64,000 nucleotides of DNA. Origin: Curtobacterium sp. 9128 (GTDB lineage Bacteria; Actinomycetota; Actinomycetes; Actinomycetales; Microbacteriaceae). The DNA is taken from positions 806,001-870,000 of the forward strand of contig NZ_LT576451.1 in NCBI RefSeq assembly GCF_900086645.1, given 5' to 3'. The notes under the pieces are model-generated. The model saw only the letters and a program-made list of their open reading frames with translations. It had not been told where the DNA came from and searched no databases. The stretch's first letter is position 1. Every line of letters begins with the position of its first letter. Made by a program: the position numbers and the translations under genes. This document shows positions 7,666-16,377 of this stretch, piece by piece.

Positions 7666-9359
7666 CCGACACCATTCTGCAGACGACCGACCTCGGGGTC
7701 TCGTTCAGCACCGAGTCCGGCACGGTCGACGCCGTCCGCGGAGTCTCCCTGTCAGTGGCGCCCGGGGAGACCCTGGCGATCGTCGGGGAGTCCGGCTCGG
7801 GCAAGTCCACCGTCGCGCTCGCCGCGATGGGGCTCCTCTCCGGCAACGCGACGTCGTCGGGCAGCGCGGTCGTCGCCGGGCACGAGGTGATCGGTGCCAC
7901 CGAGCCGGCGCTCCGTGGGCTCCGTGGGAAGACCGTGTCGATGGTCTTCCAGGAGCCGGCGACCGCCCTCGACCCGCTGACCCGCGTGGGGGAGCAGATC
8001 GCCGAGGTCATCAGGAACCACCGCTCCGTCCCCGCCGCTGCCGCACGGTCAGAGGCCGTCGAGCTCCTCGGCAAGGTCGGCATCCCCGACCCGTCCACGC
8101 GCGCCCGTGCCTTCCCGTTCGAGCTCTCCGGCGGCCAGCGGCAGCGTGTCGTCATCGCGATGGCGATCGCGAACAACCCGGCGCTCCTCATCGCCGACGA
8201 ACCCACCACGGCACTGGACGTCACCGTGCAGGCCGAGATCCTCGAGCTGCTCCGAGCGCTCGCGGTGGACAGCGGCACCGGTGTGCTCCTCGTCACGCAC
8301 AACATGGGCGTCGTCGCGGACTTCGCGGATCGCGTGGCCGTGATGCTGCAAGGCGAGATCGTCGAGACGGGCCCGGTCGAGGACGTCCTGCTCCGCCCGC
8401 AGCACGAGTACACGAAGCGGCTGCTCGCCGCGGTGCCGCGGCTCGACACGCCTGAGTCGGTCGCGGCCCGGGACCGAGCAGCGGCCCCGGTCGTCGAGGT
8501 GATCGAGGACACGGACGGGAGGCTCCGCTCGGCTCCGGTGGTCGACCTGCGGGACGTCTCGGTGACGTTCGGGCGCGGGGCGCGGGCGGTCCATGCCCTG
8601 AGCGGCATCGACATCGCGGTGCACGCCGGTGAGACCGTCGGCCTGGTCGGCGAGTCCGGCTCCGGCAAGTCGACGGCAGCGCGGGTCGCGCTCGGCCTCA
8701 TCAAGCCGACCGCCGGCGCCGTGCACCTGTTCGGCGAGGACCTCCGGCGCACGCGTGGGCGGGACCGGCGTGCGCTGCGGTCGGGGATCGGCGTCGTCCT
8801 GCAGGACCCCGTCGCCTCGCTCGACGCCCGCATGTCCGTCGGGGAATGCATCGCGGAACCGCTCGCGGTGCACCGTCGCGGGATGTCGACCGGGGAGCGG
8901 CGGAAGCGCGTCGACGAGGTGCTCGACGCCGTCCGGCTGCCCCGTGCCCTGGCGAATCGTGCTCCGCGGGAACTCTCGGGTGGCCAGCGGCAGCGAGTCA
9001 GCCTTGCCCGTGCGCTCGTGCTCGACCCGCGTTTGCTCGTCGCCGACGAACCAACATCCGCGCTGGACGTCAGCGTGCAGGAGGCAGTGCTCGAGGTCCT
9101 GACCGAACTGCAGGGCGAGCTCGGGTTCGCGTGTCTGTTCGTGTCGCACGACCTCGCCGTCGTGCAGCACTTCGCCGAGCGCGTCGTCGTGATGCGCCGC
9201 GGCGTGATCGAGGAGCAGGGCACGACGGGCACCACGCTCCTGCACCCGACGACGGACTACACGCGTCGGCTGCTCGCGGCGGTCCCGGTCCCGGACCCTG
9301 TGCTGCAACGGCAGCGTCGAACCGAGCGGCTCGCGACCCTCGCGGCGGTGGAGTCGTGA
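7662..9359 (+). CDS. Fused double ABC ATPase (DppD-DppF type)
   Basis: The 565-residue protein joins two complete ATPase modules that are often separate proteins. Each module has a Walker A GESGSGKST (near residues 42 and 327), an LSGGQRQRV signature and a Walker B ending LIADEPTTALD or LVADEPTSALD. Each also has the peptide-transporter C-terminal tail seen as HEYTKRLLAAVP and TDYTRRLLAAVP. Such fusions are usual in actinobacterial peptide and nickel transporters. The ATG overlaps the permease stop by 4 bases and its own stop overlaps the ROK kinase GTG by 4 bases. It powers import by the two upstream permeases. Confidence 0.95.
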   Translation: MTDTILQTTDLGVSFSTESGTVDAVRGVSLSVAPGETLAIVGESGSGKSTVALAAMGLLSGNATSSGSAVVAGHEVIGATEPALRGLRGKTVSMVFQEPATALDPLTRVGEQIAEVIRNHRSVPAAAARSEAVELLGKVGIPDPSTRARAFPFELSGGQRQRVVIAMAIANNPALLIADEPTTALDVTVQAEILELLRALAVDSGTGVLLVTHNMGVVADFADRVAVMLQGEIVETGPVEDVLLRPQHEYTKRLLAAVPRLDTPESVAARDRAAAPVVEVIEDTDGRLRSAPVVDLRDVSVTFGRGARAVHALSGIDIAVHAGETVGLVGESGSGKSTAARVALGLIKPTAGAVHLFGEDLRRTRGRDRRALRSGIGVVLQDPVASLDARMSVGECIAEPLAVHRRGMSTGERRKRVDEVLDAVRLPRALANRAPRELSGGQRQRVSLARALVLDPRLLVADEPTSALDVSVQEAVLEVLTELQGELGFACLFVSHDLAVVQHFAERVVVMRRGVIEEQGTTGTTLLHPTTDYTRRLLAAVPVPDPVLQRQRRTERLATLAAVES

Positions 9360-10279
9360 GCGCGGTCTTCGCCGGCGTCGACGTCGGTGGGACGAACACC
9401 AAGGTGCTCATCGCGACACCGTCCCTCGAGGTGATCGACCGTGTCGATCTGCCGACGCCCGCGCACGCGGGTGGGGCGGCGATCGTGGCGGCGGCGCTCG
9501 GCGCGGTGACGGACCTGCTCGACCGGCACCGAGCCTCCCTTGCGGGTGTCGGCGTCGGCGCTGCCGGTGTCGTGGACCCGGCCACGGGGACCGTGCTCGT
9601 GACCGGGAACTCGTTCACCGGCTGGGCCGGTTACGGCGTGACCAACGCGGTGTCTGCGGCGCTCGGTGTCCCCGCGACGCTCGACAACGACGTGAACGCG
9701 TTCCTGCTCGGCGAGATCGCGGCCGGTGCCGTCGTGGGGGAGCGCGACGTGCTCGGGATGACCCTCGGGACCGGGGTCGGCGGTGCCCTCGTGCTCGACG
9801 GGTCCCTGTTCGGCGGCCCGCGGGGTGCCGCTGGCGAGATCGGGCACGTGCCGGGGTTCGGCGACGAGCTCTGCACGTGCGGCCAGCACGGACACCTCGA
9901 GACGATCGCGGCGGCGCGCGGGATGGCATCGCGCTACGAAGCCCGGACCGGGCAGCGCCTGCCCGTGCACGCCATCGCGGACGCTGCCCGCGCCGGCGAC
10001 GTCGATGCCCGCGCGGTGTTCGACGACGCCGGGTGGGGGATCGCCAGGGGGATCCTGCTGACGGCGGGCATCCTCGACGTGACGACGGTCGTCATCGGGG
10101 GCGGGGTGGCACGGTCGTGGGACCTGCTCGCCCCGACGATCTCCGCCGCGATCGCTGCCGAGCCCCCGGTGTCCGGGGCGGCCATCCGCGTGGAGCAGTC
10201 AACGCTCGGGTCCGACGCCGTCGCCCTCGGCGCGGCGGCGCAGGTGCGGGCGCTCGTCCGCGATGCGGAGCTCGCGTAG
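9356..10279 (+). CDS. ROK family sugar kinase (glucokinase/N-acetylhexosamine kinase type)
   Basis: The 307-residue cytoplasmic protein has the ROK phosphate-binding motif DVGGTNTK near residues 8-15, the catalytic TLDNDVNAFLLGE near residue 105, a GTGVGGALVLDG segment and a zinc-type motif CTCGQHGHLET. In the usual motif CxCGxxGCxE the last Cys is His here, which could still bind zinc. It has no helix-turn-helix, so it is an enzyme rather than a repressor. It is the last gene of the transporter operon, starting at a GTG overlapping the ATPase stop. It probably phosphorylates the sugar part of what the transporter brings in; which sugar cannot be told. Confidence 0.88.
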   Translation: MSAVFAGVDVGGTNTKVLIATPSLEVIDRVDLPTPAHAGGAAIVAAALGAVTDLLDRHRASLAGVGVGAAGVVDPATGTVLVTGNSFTGWAGYGVTNAVSAALGVPATLDNDVNAFLLGEIAAGAVVGERDVLGMTLGTGVGGALVLDGSLFGGPRGAAGEIGHVPGFGDELCTCGQHGHLETIAAARGMASRYEARTGQRLPVHAIADAARAGDVDARAVFDDAGWGIARGILLTAGILDVTTVVIGGGVARSWDLLAPTISAAIAAEPPVSGAAIRVEQSTLGSDAVALGAAAQVRALVRDAELA

Positions 10280-10355
10280 GGACCGCGCCGCCAGGCGTCG
10301 TCGTCCGTGGTCGTCCGTGGTCGTCTTTCGTTGTCCGCTGGATTGCGCCCGCCTG

Positions 10356-10393
10356 CGAACATCGCGCCCCGTCACGGCGGGGCGCGATGTTCG
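10356..10393. terminator. Perfect 16-bp stem hairpin after the ROK kinase (CGAACATCGC family)
   Basis: CGAACATCGCGCCCCG (10356-10371) pairs perfectly with CGGGGCGCGATGTTCG (10378-10393) around a 6-base loop in the 206-bp gap 10280-10485. A near-copy lies at 12024-12061. It is placed as a terminator for the transporter operon. The same gap has a 10-bp tandem repeat TCGTCCGTGG (about 10301-10320). No gene is seen in this gap. Confidence 0.65.
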
Positions 10394-10485
10394 TGCGGAG
10401 GTGCGATATGGACGGGCCGCGCCGCCCCTCCGACGTACCCCAGGCCCCCAGGGGCGTGAGGAGATCTCGGGAGTAGGTTCTCGCC

Positions 10486-11070
10486 ATGGTCGTGTGGATC
10501 GTCATCGGAGCCGTTCTGCTCGTGTCCGTCGTGCTCATCGCCGTCGAAGGCCGCATCATGCACAAGCCCGAGTCCGAGCGGAGCGACCGAGAACGTCGCT
10601 TCATGCGGGCGGACCGGGCCGTCGGGCGCGCGAACCAGTCGTACGCGCGCAGCATCGCACCGTGGTTGGTCGTCGGGCTGGCTGTCGTGGGGCTCGCCAT
10701 CACGATCCCGTTCTGGGCGGAGGGGAAGACCGGCGCGGCCGCGGGGCTGACCGCGTTCTTCCTCGTCTTCGGCGTGGGGGCGGTCGTCTTCTGGGCGCTC
10801 GTGCTCCGGAAGCGCGGTCCCGGCAGCGCCTGGCGCGAGGACCAGGACCGGCAGCAGCGCGAGGCCGACGCTGCCGGCCGACCGCGCTGGTTCGTCAGCG
10901 TCAAGGCCGGGTGGCTGCTCGGCGGCATGTTCACCGCGATCGGCGTCGTGGCGCTCGTCACGTCGCTGATCAGCGGTGGCGGGTTCGTCACCGCGTCGAT
11001 CCTCCTCGCCGTCGGCATCCTGTTCCTCGTCATGGTCGTGATGCAGCAGCAGGCCGAGGCGAAGCGCTGA
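10486..11070 (+). CDS. Small membrane protein of unknown function
   Basis: The 194-residue protein has four hydrophobic stretches: about residues 2-20, 62-80, 86-105 and 142-180 (the last may be two helices). Between the first and second is a charged segment (RSDRERRFMRADRAVGRANQ), and between the third and fourth a basic and Gln-rich segment (REDQDRQQREADAAGRPR). I recognise no family or catalytic motif. GGGAG lies about 15 bases upstream of the ATG. It stands alone between hairpins and the next SDR gene 40 bases away. It is real by codon usage; function unknown. Confidence 0.75.
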   Translation: MVVWIVIGAVLLVSVVLIAVEGRIMHKPESERSDRERRFMRADRAVGRANQSYARSIAPWLVVGLAVVGLAITIPFWAEGKTGAAAGLTAFFLVFGVGAVVFWALVLRKRGPGSAWREDQDRQQREADAAGRPRWFVSVKAGWLLGGMFTAIGVVALVTSLISGGGFVTASILLAVGILFLVMVVMQQQAEAKR

Positions 11071-11110
11071 CCTGAGTGGCCGTCCGGGCCGGGATGAGCA
11101 CGCTGGACTC

Positions 11111-11998
11111 ATGAGCCAGTACGACAAGCGCGACCCGAACACCCTCTACCCCGCACCGCCGTACCCGAAGCAGGAACAGTCCCTGCCCGGTGCCGCGTGG
11201 AAGATGGACCCGAAGCCCGACCACGGCGAGGAGAGCTACGTCGGGCGGGAACGCCTGACCGGGTACCGCGGCATCGTCACCGGCGCGGACTCCGGGATCG
11301 GCCGTGCCGCGGCGATCGCGCTCTCGCGTGAGGGCGCCGACCTCGTGCTGTCGTACCTCCCCGACGAGCAGGAGGACGCCGAAGAGGTCCGCGACCTGCT
11401 CGAGGGCGAGGGACGTCGCGCCGTGCTCTTCCCCGGTGACATCGCCGACGAGCAGTACTGCATCGACCTCGTCCAGAAGGGCGTCGACGAGCTCGGCGGT
11501 CTCGACACCCTCGTGATGGTCGCCGGCCGCATGGACAGCAACGACGACATCCTGACGCTCGACACGTCGATGTTCGACTCGACGTTCAAGACGAACATCT
11601 ACTCGCTGTTCTGGCTGACCAAGGCCGCTGTGCCGCACCTCGAGCCGGGGTCGACGATCGTCACGACCGGGTCGATCCAGGCATCGACGCCGTCGGCCGA
11701 CAAGATCGACTACGCGGTGTCGAAGGGCGCGATCAAGCTCTTCACCGAGGCCGTCGCGCAGCAGCTCGCGCCGAAGGGCATCCGCGTGAACTCCGTCGCA
11801 CCGGGACCGGTGTGGACGCCGCTGCAGCCCGGGTCGGACGACGCCGAGACCGTGTCGCACTTCGGCGAGGGCTCGCCGTTCGGCCGCCCGGGGCAGCCCG
11901 CGGAGCTCGGTGCCGCGTACGTGCACCTCGTCAGCCCGGAGTCGAGCTACCAGTCGGGCTCCACGATCACGATCGCCGGGGGCACGCCCGCGTTCTGA
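11111..11998 (+). CDS. SDR family oxidoreductase (YghA/glucose dehydrogenase-like)
   Basis: The 295-residue enzyme has the long N-terminal tail typical of the YghA/YhdF group (DKRDPNTLYPAPPYPKQEQS) before the Rossmann fold. Motifs are the NAD(P) site TGADSGIGRAAAIAL near residue 56, a middle-strand VMVAGRMDS where most SDRs have NNAG, the catalytic Ser in TGSIQAS, and YAVSKGA with catalytic Tyr and Lys. The PG-motif VAPGPVWTPLQPG follows. The substrate is unknown; relatives act on sugars or aldehydes and are often stress-induced. It is a single-gene unit followed by a CGAACATCGC-type hairpin. Confidence 0.88.
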   Translation: MSQYDKRDPNTLYPAPPYPKQEQSLPGAAWKMDPKPDHGEESYVGRERLTGYRGIVTGADSGIGRAAAIALSREGADLVLSYLPDEQEDAEEVRDLLEGEGRRAVLFPGDIADEQYCIDLVQKGVDELGGLDTLVMVAGRMDSNDDILTLDTSMFDSTFKTNIYSLFWLTKAAVPHLEPGSTIVTTGSIQASTPSADKIDYAVSKGAIKLFTEAVAQQLAPKGIRVNSVAPGPVWTPLQPGSDDAETVSHFGEGSPFGRPGQPAELGAAYVHLVSPESSYQSGSTITIAGGTPAF

Positions 11999-12023
11999 CC
12001 CGCGAACACCTCGCACCCCGTCA

Positions 12024-12061
12024 CGAACATCGCGCCCTGTCACGGCGGGGTGCGATGTTCG
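12024..12061. terminator. Second CGAACATCGC-family hairpin, between convergent genes
   Basis: CGAACATCGCGCCCTG (12024-12039) pairs with CGGGGTGCGATGTTCG (12046-12061), with two G-U type positions in place of Watson-Crick pairs. It lies between the rightward SDR gene and the leftward MmyB-like regulator, where a bidirectional terminator is expected. Its loop TCACGG is identical to the copy at 10356-10393. An outer set of bases (CGAACACCTCGCACCCCG upstream) could form a competing stem. Confidence 0.65.
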
Positions 12062-12099
12062 CCTCGGGGTGCAAGCGCTGACGACGGGATTCCCCCGCG

Positions 12100-12942
12100 T
12101 CACTCGACGAGCGACTGCGTCCCGAGCACGACGGCCAGCGCGAGCCGCTCGGCGTCGACCGTCCCCGGTTCGGCCGTGTACGCCAGGATGCAGAGGTCCT
12201 CTGGCGCGACGACGAGCGCATCGCAGTCGAGCGTGATCCGACCGACGAGCGGGTGCTCGATCACCTTCCGCCGCCCTTGCGCGGCCGGTGTCCCCGACAC
12301 CGACGCCCACAGCTCCACGAACCGCGGGCTCACCGCCCGGAGGTCCCGCACGAGCTGCTGCAGCTGCCGGTCGAGCGGGTACCGAGCCACCGTCATCCGG
12401 AGCCCGGCCACGAGCGACTCCTCGAACGCCGCCTGTTCGGCATCGGTGTGCACCGCGCGGCTGCCCGGTCCGACGAGGTGCCGCCACGTGGTGTTCCGCT
12501 CGTGCCCGGTGTACGCCGCGATCGACCCCATCAACGCGTCGTGCGGGGCGTTCGCGACGAGCAGGTTGCCCGCGGCGTCGAGGACCGCGACCGGGGTGTC
12601 GGCGAGCCGGTCGAGCAGCCGTTGCACGCTCGGCGGGATCCGGGTCGGGACGACGTCCGCGCCGGGCGCGGCGTGCCCGGCGAGGCGGTAGAGCAACTCC
12701 CGGTCGGCGTCGGCCACCCGCAGCGCGCGGACCAGCGCCTCGACGACCTGCGCGGACGGGGAGGTCGCACGCCCCTGCTCGAGTCGGGTCAGGTAGTCGG
12801 CGGAGATCCCGGCGAGGCCGGCGAGCTCCTCGCGCCGGAGCCCCACCGCACGACGCCGCGGTCCCACCGTCACGCCGACCGCATCGGGAGCGACGTGGTC
12901 CCGCAGTCGTCGGAGCGTGCTCCCGAAGTCGTTCTCGTCCAC
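12100..12942 (-). CDS. XRE-family regulator with MmyB-like ligand-binding domain
   Basis: The 280-residue protein starts with a lambda-repressor-type helix-turn-helix (LRREELAGLAGISADYLTRL, about residues 34-53) and continues with the MmyB-like domain typified by VLDAAGNLLVANAPHDALMG and WASVSGTPAAQGRRKVIEHP. In actinobacteria this family is usually divergent from the SDR gene it controls, exactly as here (SDR at 13044, 101 bp away). The shared spacer holds AGTCCT direct repeats around CAGGACC-type bases that could be the operator. The effector is likely a small hydrophobic molecule or the SDR substrate; unproven. Confidence 0.88.
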   Translation of the reverse strand: MDENDFGSTLRRLRDHVAPDAVGVTVGPRRRAVGLRREELAGLAGISADYLTRLEQGRATSPSAQVVEALVRALRVADADRELLYRLAGHAAPGADVVPTRIPPSVQRLLDRLADTPVAVLDAAGNLLVANAPHDALMGSIAAYTGHERNTTWRHLVGPGSRAVHTDAEQAAFEESLVAGLRMTVARYPLDRQLQQLVRDLRAVSPRFVELWASVSGTPAAQGRRKVIEHPLVGRITLDCDALVVAPEDLCILAYTAEPGTVDAERLALAVVLGTQSLVE

Positions 12943-13043
12943 GACACCAGTCTGCGCGTGTCGCGCCCGCGAGTCCTGGTCCTGGCAGTCCTACGACAAC
13001 CGGACGACTCCCTCGGAAGGACGCGCCGACCGACGCTGGGGGC

Positions 13044-13727
13044 ATGACAACGACACTCGTGACCGGAGCCACCCGTGGCCTCGGCAAGGAAACCGCCCGC
13101 CAGCTCGTCGAAGCCGGACACACCGTCTGGATCGGCGCCAGGAACGCCGAGCAGGGGGAGGCCGTCGCCGCCGAGATCGGCGCCCGGTCCGTCCAGCTCG
13201 ACGTGACCGACGACGCCTCGGTCGCCGCGGCGTTCGCGCAGGTCGACGCCGACGGCGGGCTCGACGTGCTGGTGAACAACGCCGGCATCGCGATGTGGGG
13301 GCTGAACGGTCCCGATGCACTCCGGGTGTTCGACACGAACGCCGTCGGCATCGTCCGCACCACCGAGGCAGCGCTCCCGATCCTCCGCCGCTCGGCCAAC
13401 CCGCTCGTGGTGAACATCTCGAGCGCCCTCGGCTCGTTCACCGCGGTGCACGACCCGGAGAGCGCCGCGTCGACCGTGCAGGCAGCGGTCTACGGCGCGA
13501 GCAAGTCCGCCGTGACGATGCTCACCGTCCAGTACGCCCGGATGGCTCCAGAGGTGCACTTCGTCGCGCTCGAGCCCGGCTACACCGCGACGGAGCTCGG
13601 CGGGATGCCGAACCCGCACGGGCGACCCGTCGAGGTCAGCGCCGCCACGGTGGTGGCAGCCGCCAGCGCGGGCCCGGAGGGCCCGACCGGCGTCCTGCTG
13701 GAGGACGGCCACCCGCTCGGTTGGTGA
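13044..13727 (+). CDS. SDR family NAD(P)-dependent oxidoreductase
   Basis: The 227-residue enzyme has TGATRGLGKETARQL for cofactor binding, an acidic VQLDVTDDASV, the NNAGIAMWG core, the catalytic Ser in ISSALGS, and YGASKSA with Tyr and Lys, then the EPGYTATEL loop. It is a classical SDR with an intact active site; the basic residue after the glycine motif (TRG) suggests NADPH. The substrate is unknown. It is divergent from the MmyB-like regulator and most likely its target. A perfect 21-bp stem hairpin follows the stop. Confidence 0.88.
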   Translation: MTTTLVTGATRGLGKETARQLVEAGHTVWIGARNAEQGEAVAAEIGARSVQLDVTDDASVAAAFAQVDADGGLDVLVNNAGIAMWGLNGPDALRVFDTNAVGIVRTTEAALPILRRSANPLVVNISSALGSFTAVHDPESAASTVQAAVYGASKSAVTMLTVQYARMAPEVHFVALEPGYTATELGGMPNPHGRPVEVSAATVVAAASAGPEGPTGVLLEDGHPLGW

Positions 13728-13734
13728 CCCGATG

Positions 13735-13780
13735 GCGGACGGGAGGCTCGGTGCCAGCTGGCACCGAGCCTCCCGTCCGC
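13735..13780. terminator. Perfect 21-bp stem bidirectional terminator (GGACGGGAGGCTC family)
   Basis: Arms 13735-13755 and 13760-13780 are fully complementary around the 4-base loop AGCT. The core GGACGGGAGGCTCGGTGCC is the best copy of the hairpin family found in several other gaps. It begins 8 bases after the SDR stop and ends 14 bases before the poxB stop, so it can end both convergent transcripts. Confidence 0.85.
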
Positions 13781-13793
13781 CTCGTGGTGACGA

Positions 13794-15518
13794 CTAGAGC
13801 AGCTGACGGAAGTTCGTGGAGGCCAGGTCCAGCAACTCGTCTCCGCGACCCGACATGACGGTCCGGATCGCGTAGAGCGTGAAGCCCTTCGCCTGCTCCA
13901 TCGTCACCGCCGGCGGCATCGACAGCTCCTGCCGGTCCACCTTCACGCTGACCAGCGCCGGACCGTCGTGGGCGAGTGCTGCTGCCATCGCGTCCTCGAA
14001 CTCGTCGGACGTGTCGACGCGGAAGCCCTTGATGCCGACCGCTTCTGCGACCGCCGCGAAGTCCGGGTTCTGCAGCTCGGTGCCGTACGTGACGAACCCG
14101 GCGGCCTTCATCTCGAGCTCGACGAAGTTCAGCGACGAGTTGTCGAACACGACGACCTTCACCGGCAGCTTGTTCTGCACGATCGTGATGAGCTCGCCGA
14201 GGAGCATCGCCAGGCCACCGTCGCCCGCGAGGGCGATCACCTGCCGGTCCGGGAACGCCGCCTGCGCGCCGATCGCCTGCGGGACCGCGTTCGCCATCGT
14301 GCCGTGCACGAACGAGCCGATCAGCCGGCGACCGCCGTTCATCGTGAGGTAGCGCGACGCCCACACGACGGGGGAGCCGACGTCGGGGATGAACACGGCG
14401 TCATCGGCCGCCAGCTGGTCGAGCACCCTCGCGACGTACTGCGGGTGCAGGGGCTTCTTCTTGCCGGCCGGGACCGCGAGGTCGTCGAGTCGCTCGCGGG
14501 TCTTGCGGTAGTGCTTCAGCGCGTCCTGCAGGTGCTTCGTCGGCTTCGAGCCGTCGAGCATCGGGATGAGGGCGAGCGCCGTGTCCTTGACCGTCCCGAC
14601 GAGCCCGATGTCGACGGGGTGCCGGCGGCCGAGCTGCGATCCGCGGACGTCGACCTGCACGTGCTTCGCCTTGGCGGGGAAGAACTGCTGGTACGGGAAG
14701 TCGGTGCCGAGCATCAGCACGACGTCGGCGTCCTCCATCGCGCGGTACCCGGACGCGAAGCCGAGCAGCCCGGTCATCCCGACGTCGTAGGGGTTGTCGT
14801 ACTCGATGTGCTCCTTGCCGCGGAGCGCGTGCACGATCGGTGCCTGCAGGCGTTCGGCGAGGGCGACGACCTCGTCGTGGGCACCGGCGACGCCCGCGCC
14901 GGCCAGGATCGTGACCTTGTCGGCGCCGTTGAGGAGCTCGGCGGTGCGCTGGAGCTCCGCCTCGGTCGGGATGATGCGCGGCGTGGTGGCCTCGATGCGG
15001 GTCTCGCGCGTGCCGACCGCCTCGGCGAGGAGCACGTCGCCCGGGATGACGAGGACGGCGACGCCGCGCTTCTCGATCGCCTCGCGCATCGCGATCTCGA
15101 GCAGACGGGGCATCTGCGTCGGGTCGGCGACGTACTCGACGTAGACGGAGCACTCGCGGAAGAGTTCCTGCGGGTGCGTCTCCTGGAAGTAGCCGGAGCC
15201 GATCTCGGCGGTCGGGATGTGTGCGGCGATCGCGAGGACGGGAACGCGGGACCGGTTCGCGTCGTAGAGGCCGTTGACGAGGTGCAGGTTGCCGGGGCCG
15301 CAGCTGCCGGCACACACGGCGATGTTCCCCGTGAGTGCGGCTTCGGCGCTCGCGGCGAACGCGGCCGCCTCCTCGTGCCGGACGTGCTCCCACCGGATGG
15401 AGCCGTCCTTGCGGAGCGCGTCGGTGAACCCGTTGAGGGAGTCGCCTGGGAGGCCGTAGACCCGCTCGACGTCGTTCTTGCGGAGGGTGGCGACGATGTT
15501 CTCGGCAACGGTTGGCAT
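13794..15518 (-). CDS. poxB: Pyruvate dehydrogenase (quinone)/pyruvate oxidase, thiamine-dependent
   Basis: The 574-residue enzyme has the PoxB domain order: N-terminal pyrimidine-binding domain with the catalytic Glu in HVRHEEAAAFAASAEA, a central FAD domain, and a C-terminal pyrophosphate domain with LAGDGGLAMLLGEL and FDNSSLNFV for thiamine diphosphate and Mg. It should oxidise pyruvate to acetate and CO2 and pass electrons to membrane quinone. The C-terminal segment (QAKGFTLYAIRTVMSGR) resembles the membrane-binding tail of PoxB. I chose the ATG at 15518 because AGGAG lies 3 bases upstream; the frame extends further but without homology. Confidence 0.93.
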   Translation of the reverse strand: MPTVAENIVATLRKNDVERVYGLPGDSLNGFTDALRKDGSIRWEHVRHEEAAAFAASAEAALTGNIAVCAGSCGPGNLHLVNGLYDANRSRVPVLAIAAHIPTAEIGSGYFQETHPQELFRECSVYVEYVADPTQMPRLLEIAMREAIEKRGVAVLVIPGDVLLAEAVGTRETRIEATTPRIIPTEAELQRTAELLNGADKVTILAGAGVAGAHDEVVALAERLQAPIVHALRGKEHIEYDNPYDVGMTGLLGFASGYRAMEDADVVLMLGTDFPYQQFFPAKAKHVQVDVRGSQLGRRHPVDIGLVGTVKDTALALIPMLDGSKPTKHLQDALKHYRKTRERLDDLAVPAGKKKPLHPQYVARVLDQLAADDAVFIPDVGSPVVWASRYLTMNGGRRLIGSFVHGTMANAVPQAIGAQAAFPDRQVIALAGDGGLAMLLGELITIVQNKLPVKVVVFDNSSLNFVELEMKAAGFVTYGTELQNPDFAAVAEAVGIKGFRVDTSDEFEDAMAAALAHDGPALVSVKVDRQELSMPPAVTMEQAKGFTLYAIRTVMSGRGDELLDLASTNFRQLL

Positions 15519-15618
15519 GTCTCCTGTGTAGTCCTCCGGGCCTGCGCCTTTCCGTGCGCTGAACGCTTTCTGATGGTGTTGGCGGCTGGTCGGCAACGAG
15601 GGATGTCACGATGGACGG

Positions 15619-16377
15619 ATGATCGACGATGCGCCGCCGCTCCGCCCACGACGCCGGGAGCCCGACGCGAACGGCATCCTCCTGCGGTCGACGTACCCGC
15701 TGACGACCCTCGCGATCGCCGTCGGCGCCGTCGTCGTCATCACGGTCATCGGGTTCTTCCTCGGCACCGTCGACATCGGGATCGCCCGCGCGCTCAACTC
15801 GTTGCACGTCGGGTTCCTCGGCGCGATCACGGACGGGGTCTACCACGCGATCAGCCCCGGCCCCGCGATCGTCGTGACCGCGATCGTCACCGGGCTGATC
15901 TGGGCGCTCCAGCGGAACATCCGGCCGGCGGCGGCGTTCGCCGGGGTCGTCGCGATCACCTGGATCCCGTCGGACCTGGCGAAGGAGATCGTGCACCGCG
16001 CGCGGCCGTCGGTCGACGTGCTGCCGCACCCGTTCCCCGTGCAGCCGGACCCCGGGTACCCGAGCGGGCACACGGTGTTCATGGTGGCGTTCACGATCGC
16101 GCTGTGCTGGGTGCTGCGGGACACCAGGTGGCACCGGCTCGCGGTGGTGCTCGGGACGGTCGCGGTCGTCGTCGTGTGGTTCTCGGTGACGATCGACGCC
16201 GTGCACTACCCGACGGACGCGCTGGCCTCGGTCGCGTGGGCGCTCGCCGTGGCGCCGGCGGCACGCCTGGTGTGGGTGGACTGGCTGATGCCGCGCATCC
16301 CGTACCTGCGCCCCGCGCGCCCGGCCGGCGGCGGCGCGACGGGTGCGGGCTCGGGCGGAGGCCGAGTCTCGGGCTGA
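15619..16377 (+). CDS. PAP2-family membrane phosphatase with altered third motif
   Basis: The 252-residue protein has about six membrane segments and the lipid phosphatase motifs KEIVHRARP (K-x6-RP) and YPSGHT. The third motif reads SVTIDAVHYPTD, where the family has SRxxxxxHxxxD: the phosphate-binding Arg is Val, while the catalytic His and Asp remain. Family members remove phosphate from undecaprenyl pyrophosphate, phosphatidate or similar lipids at the outer face of the membrane. The C-terminal tail is Gly-rich. Whether the altered site still works is open. The gene is convergent with the MFS gene across a nested hairpin. Confidence 0.85.
   Translation: MIDDAPPLRPRRREPDANGILLRSTYPLTTLAIAVGAVVVITVIGFFLGTVDIGIARALNSLHVGFLGAITDGVYHAISPGPAIVVTAIVTGLIWALQRNIRPAAAFAGVVAITWIPSDLAKEIVHRARPSVDVLPHPFPVQPDPGYPSGHTVFMVAFTIALCWVLRDTRWHRLAVVLGTVAVVVVWFSVTIDAVHYPTDALASVAWALAVAPAARLVWVDWLMPRIPYLRPARPAGGGATGAGSGGGRVSG

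Noticed and set aside
9356..10279. ROK kinase as a second repressor
   Set aside because: It lacks the N-terminal winged helix that the 2538-3722 protein has, and starts directly with the DVGGTNTK kinase motif.
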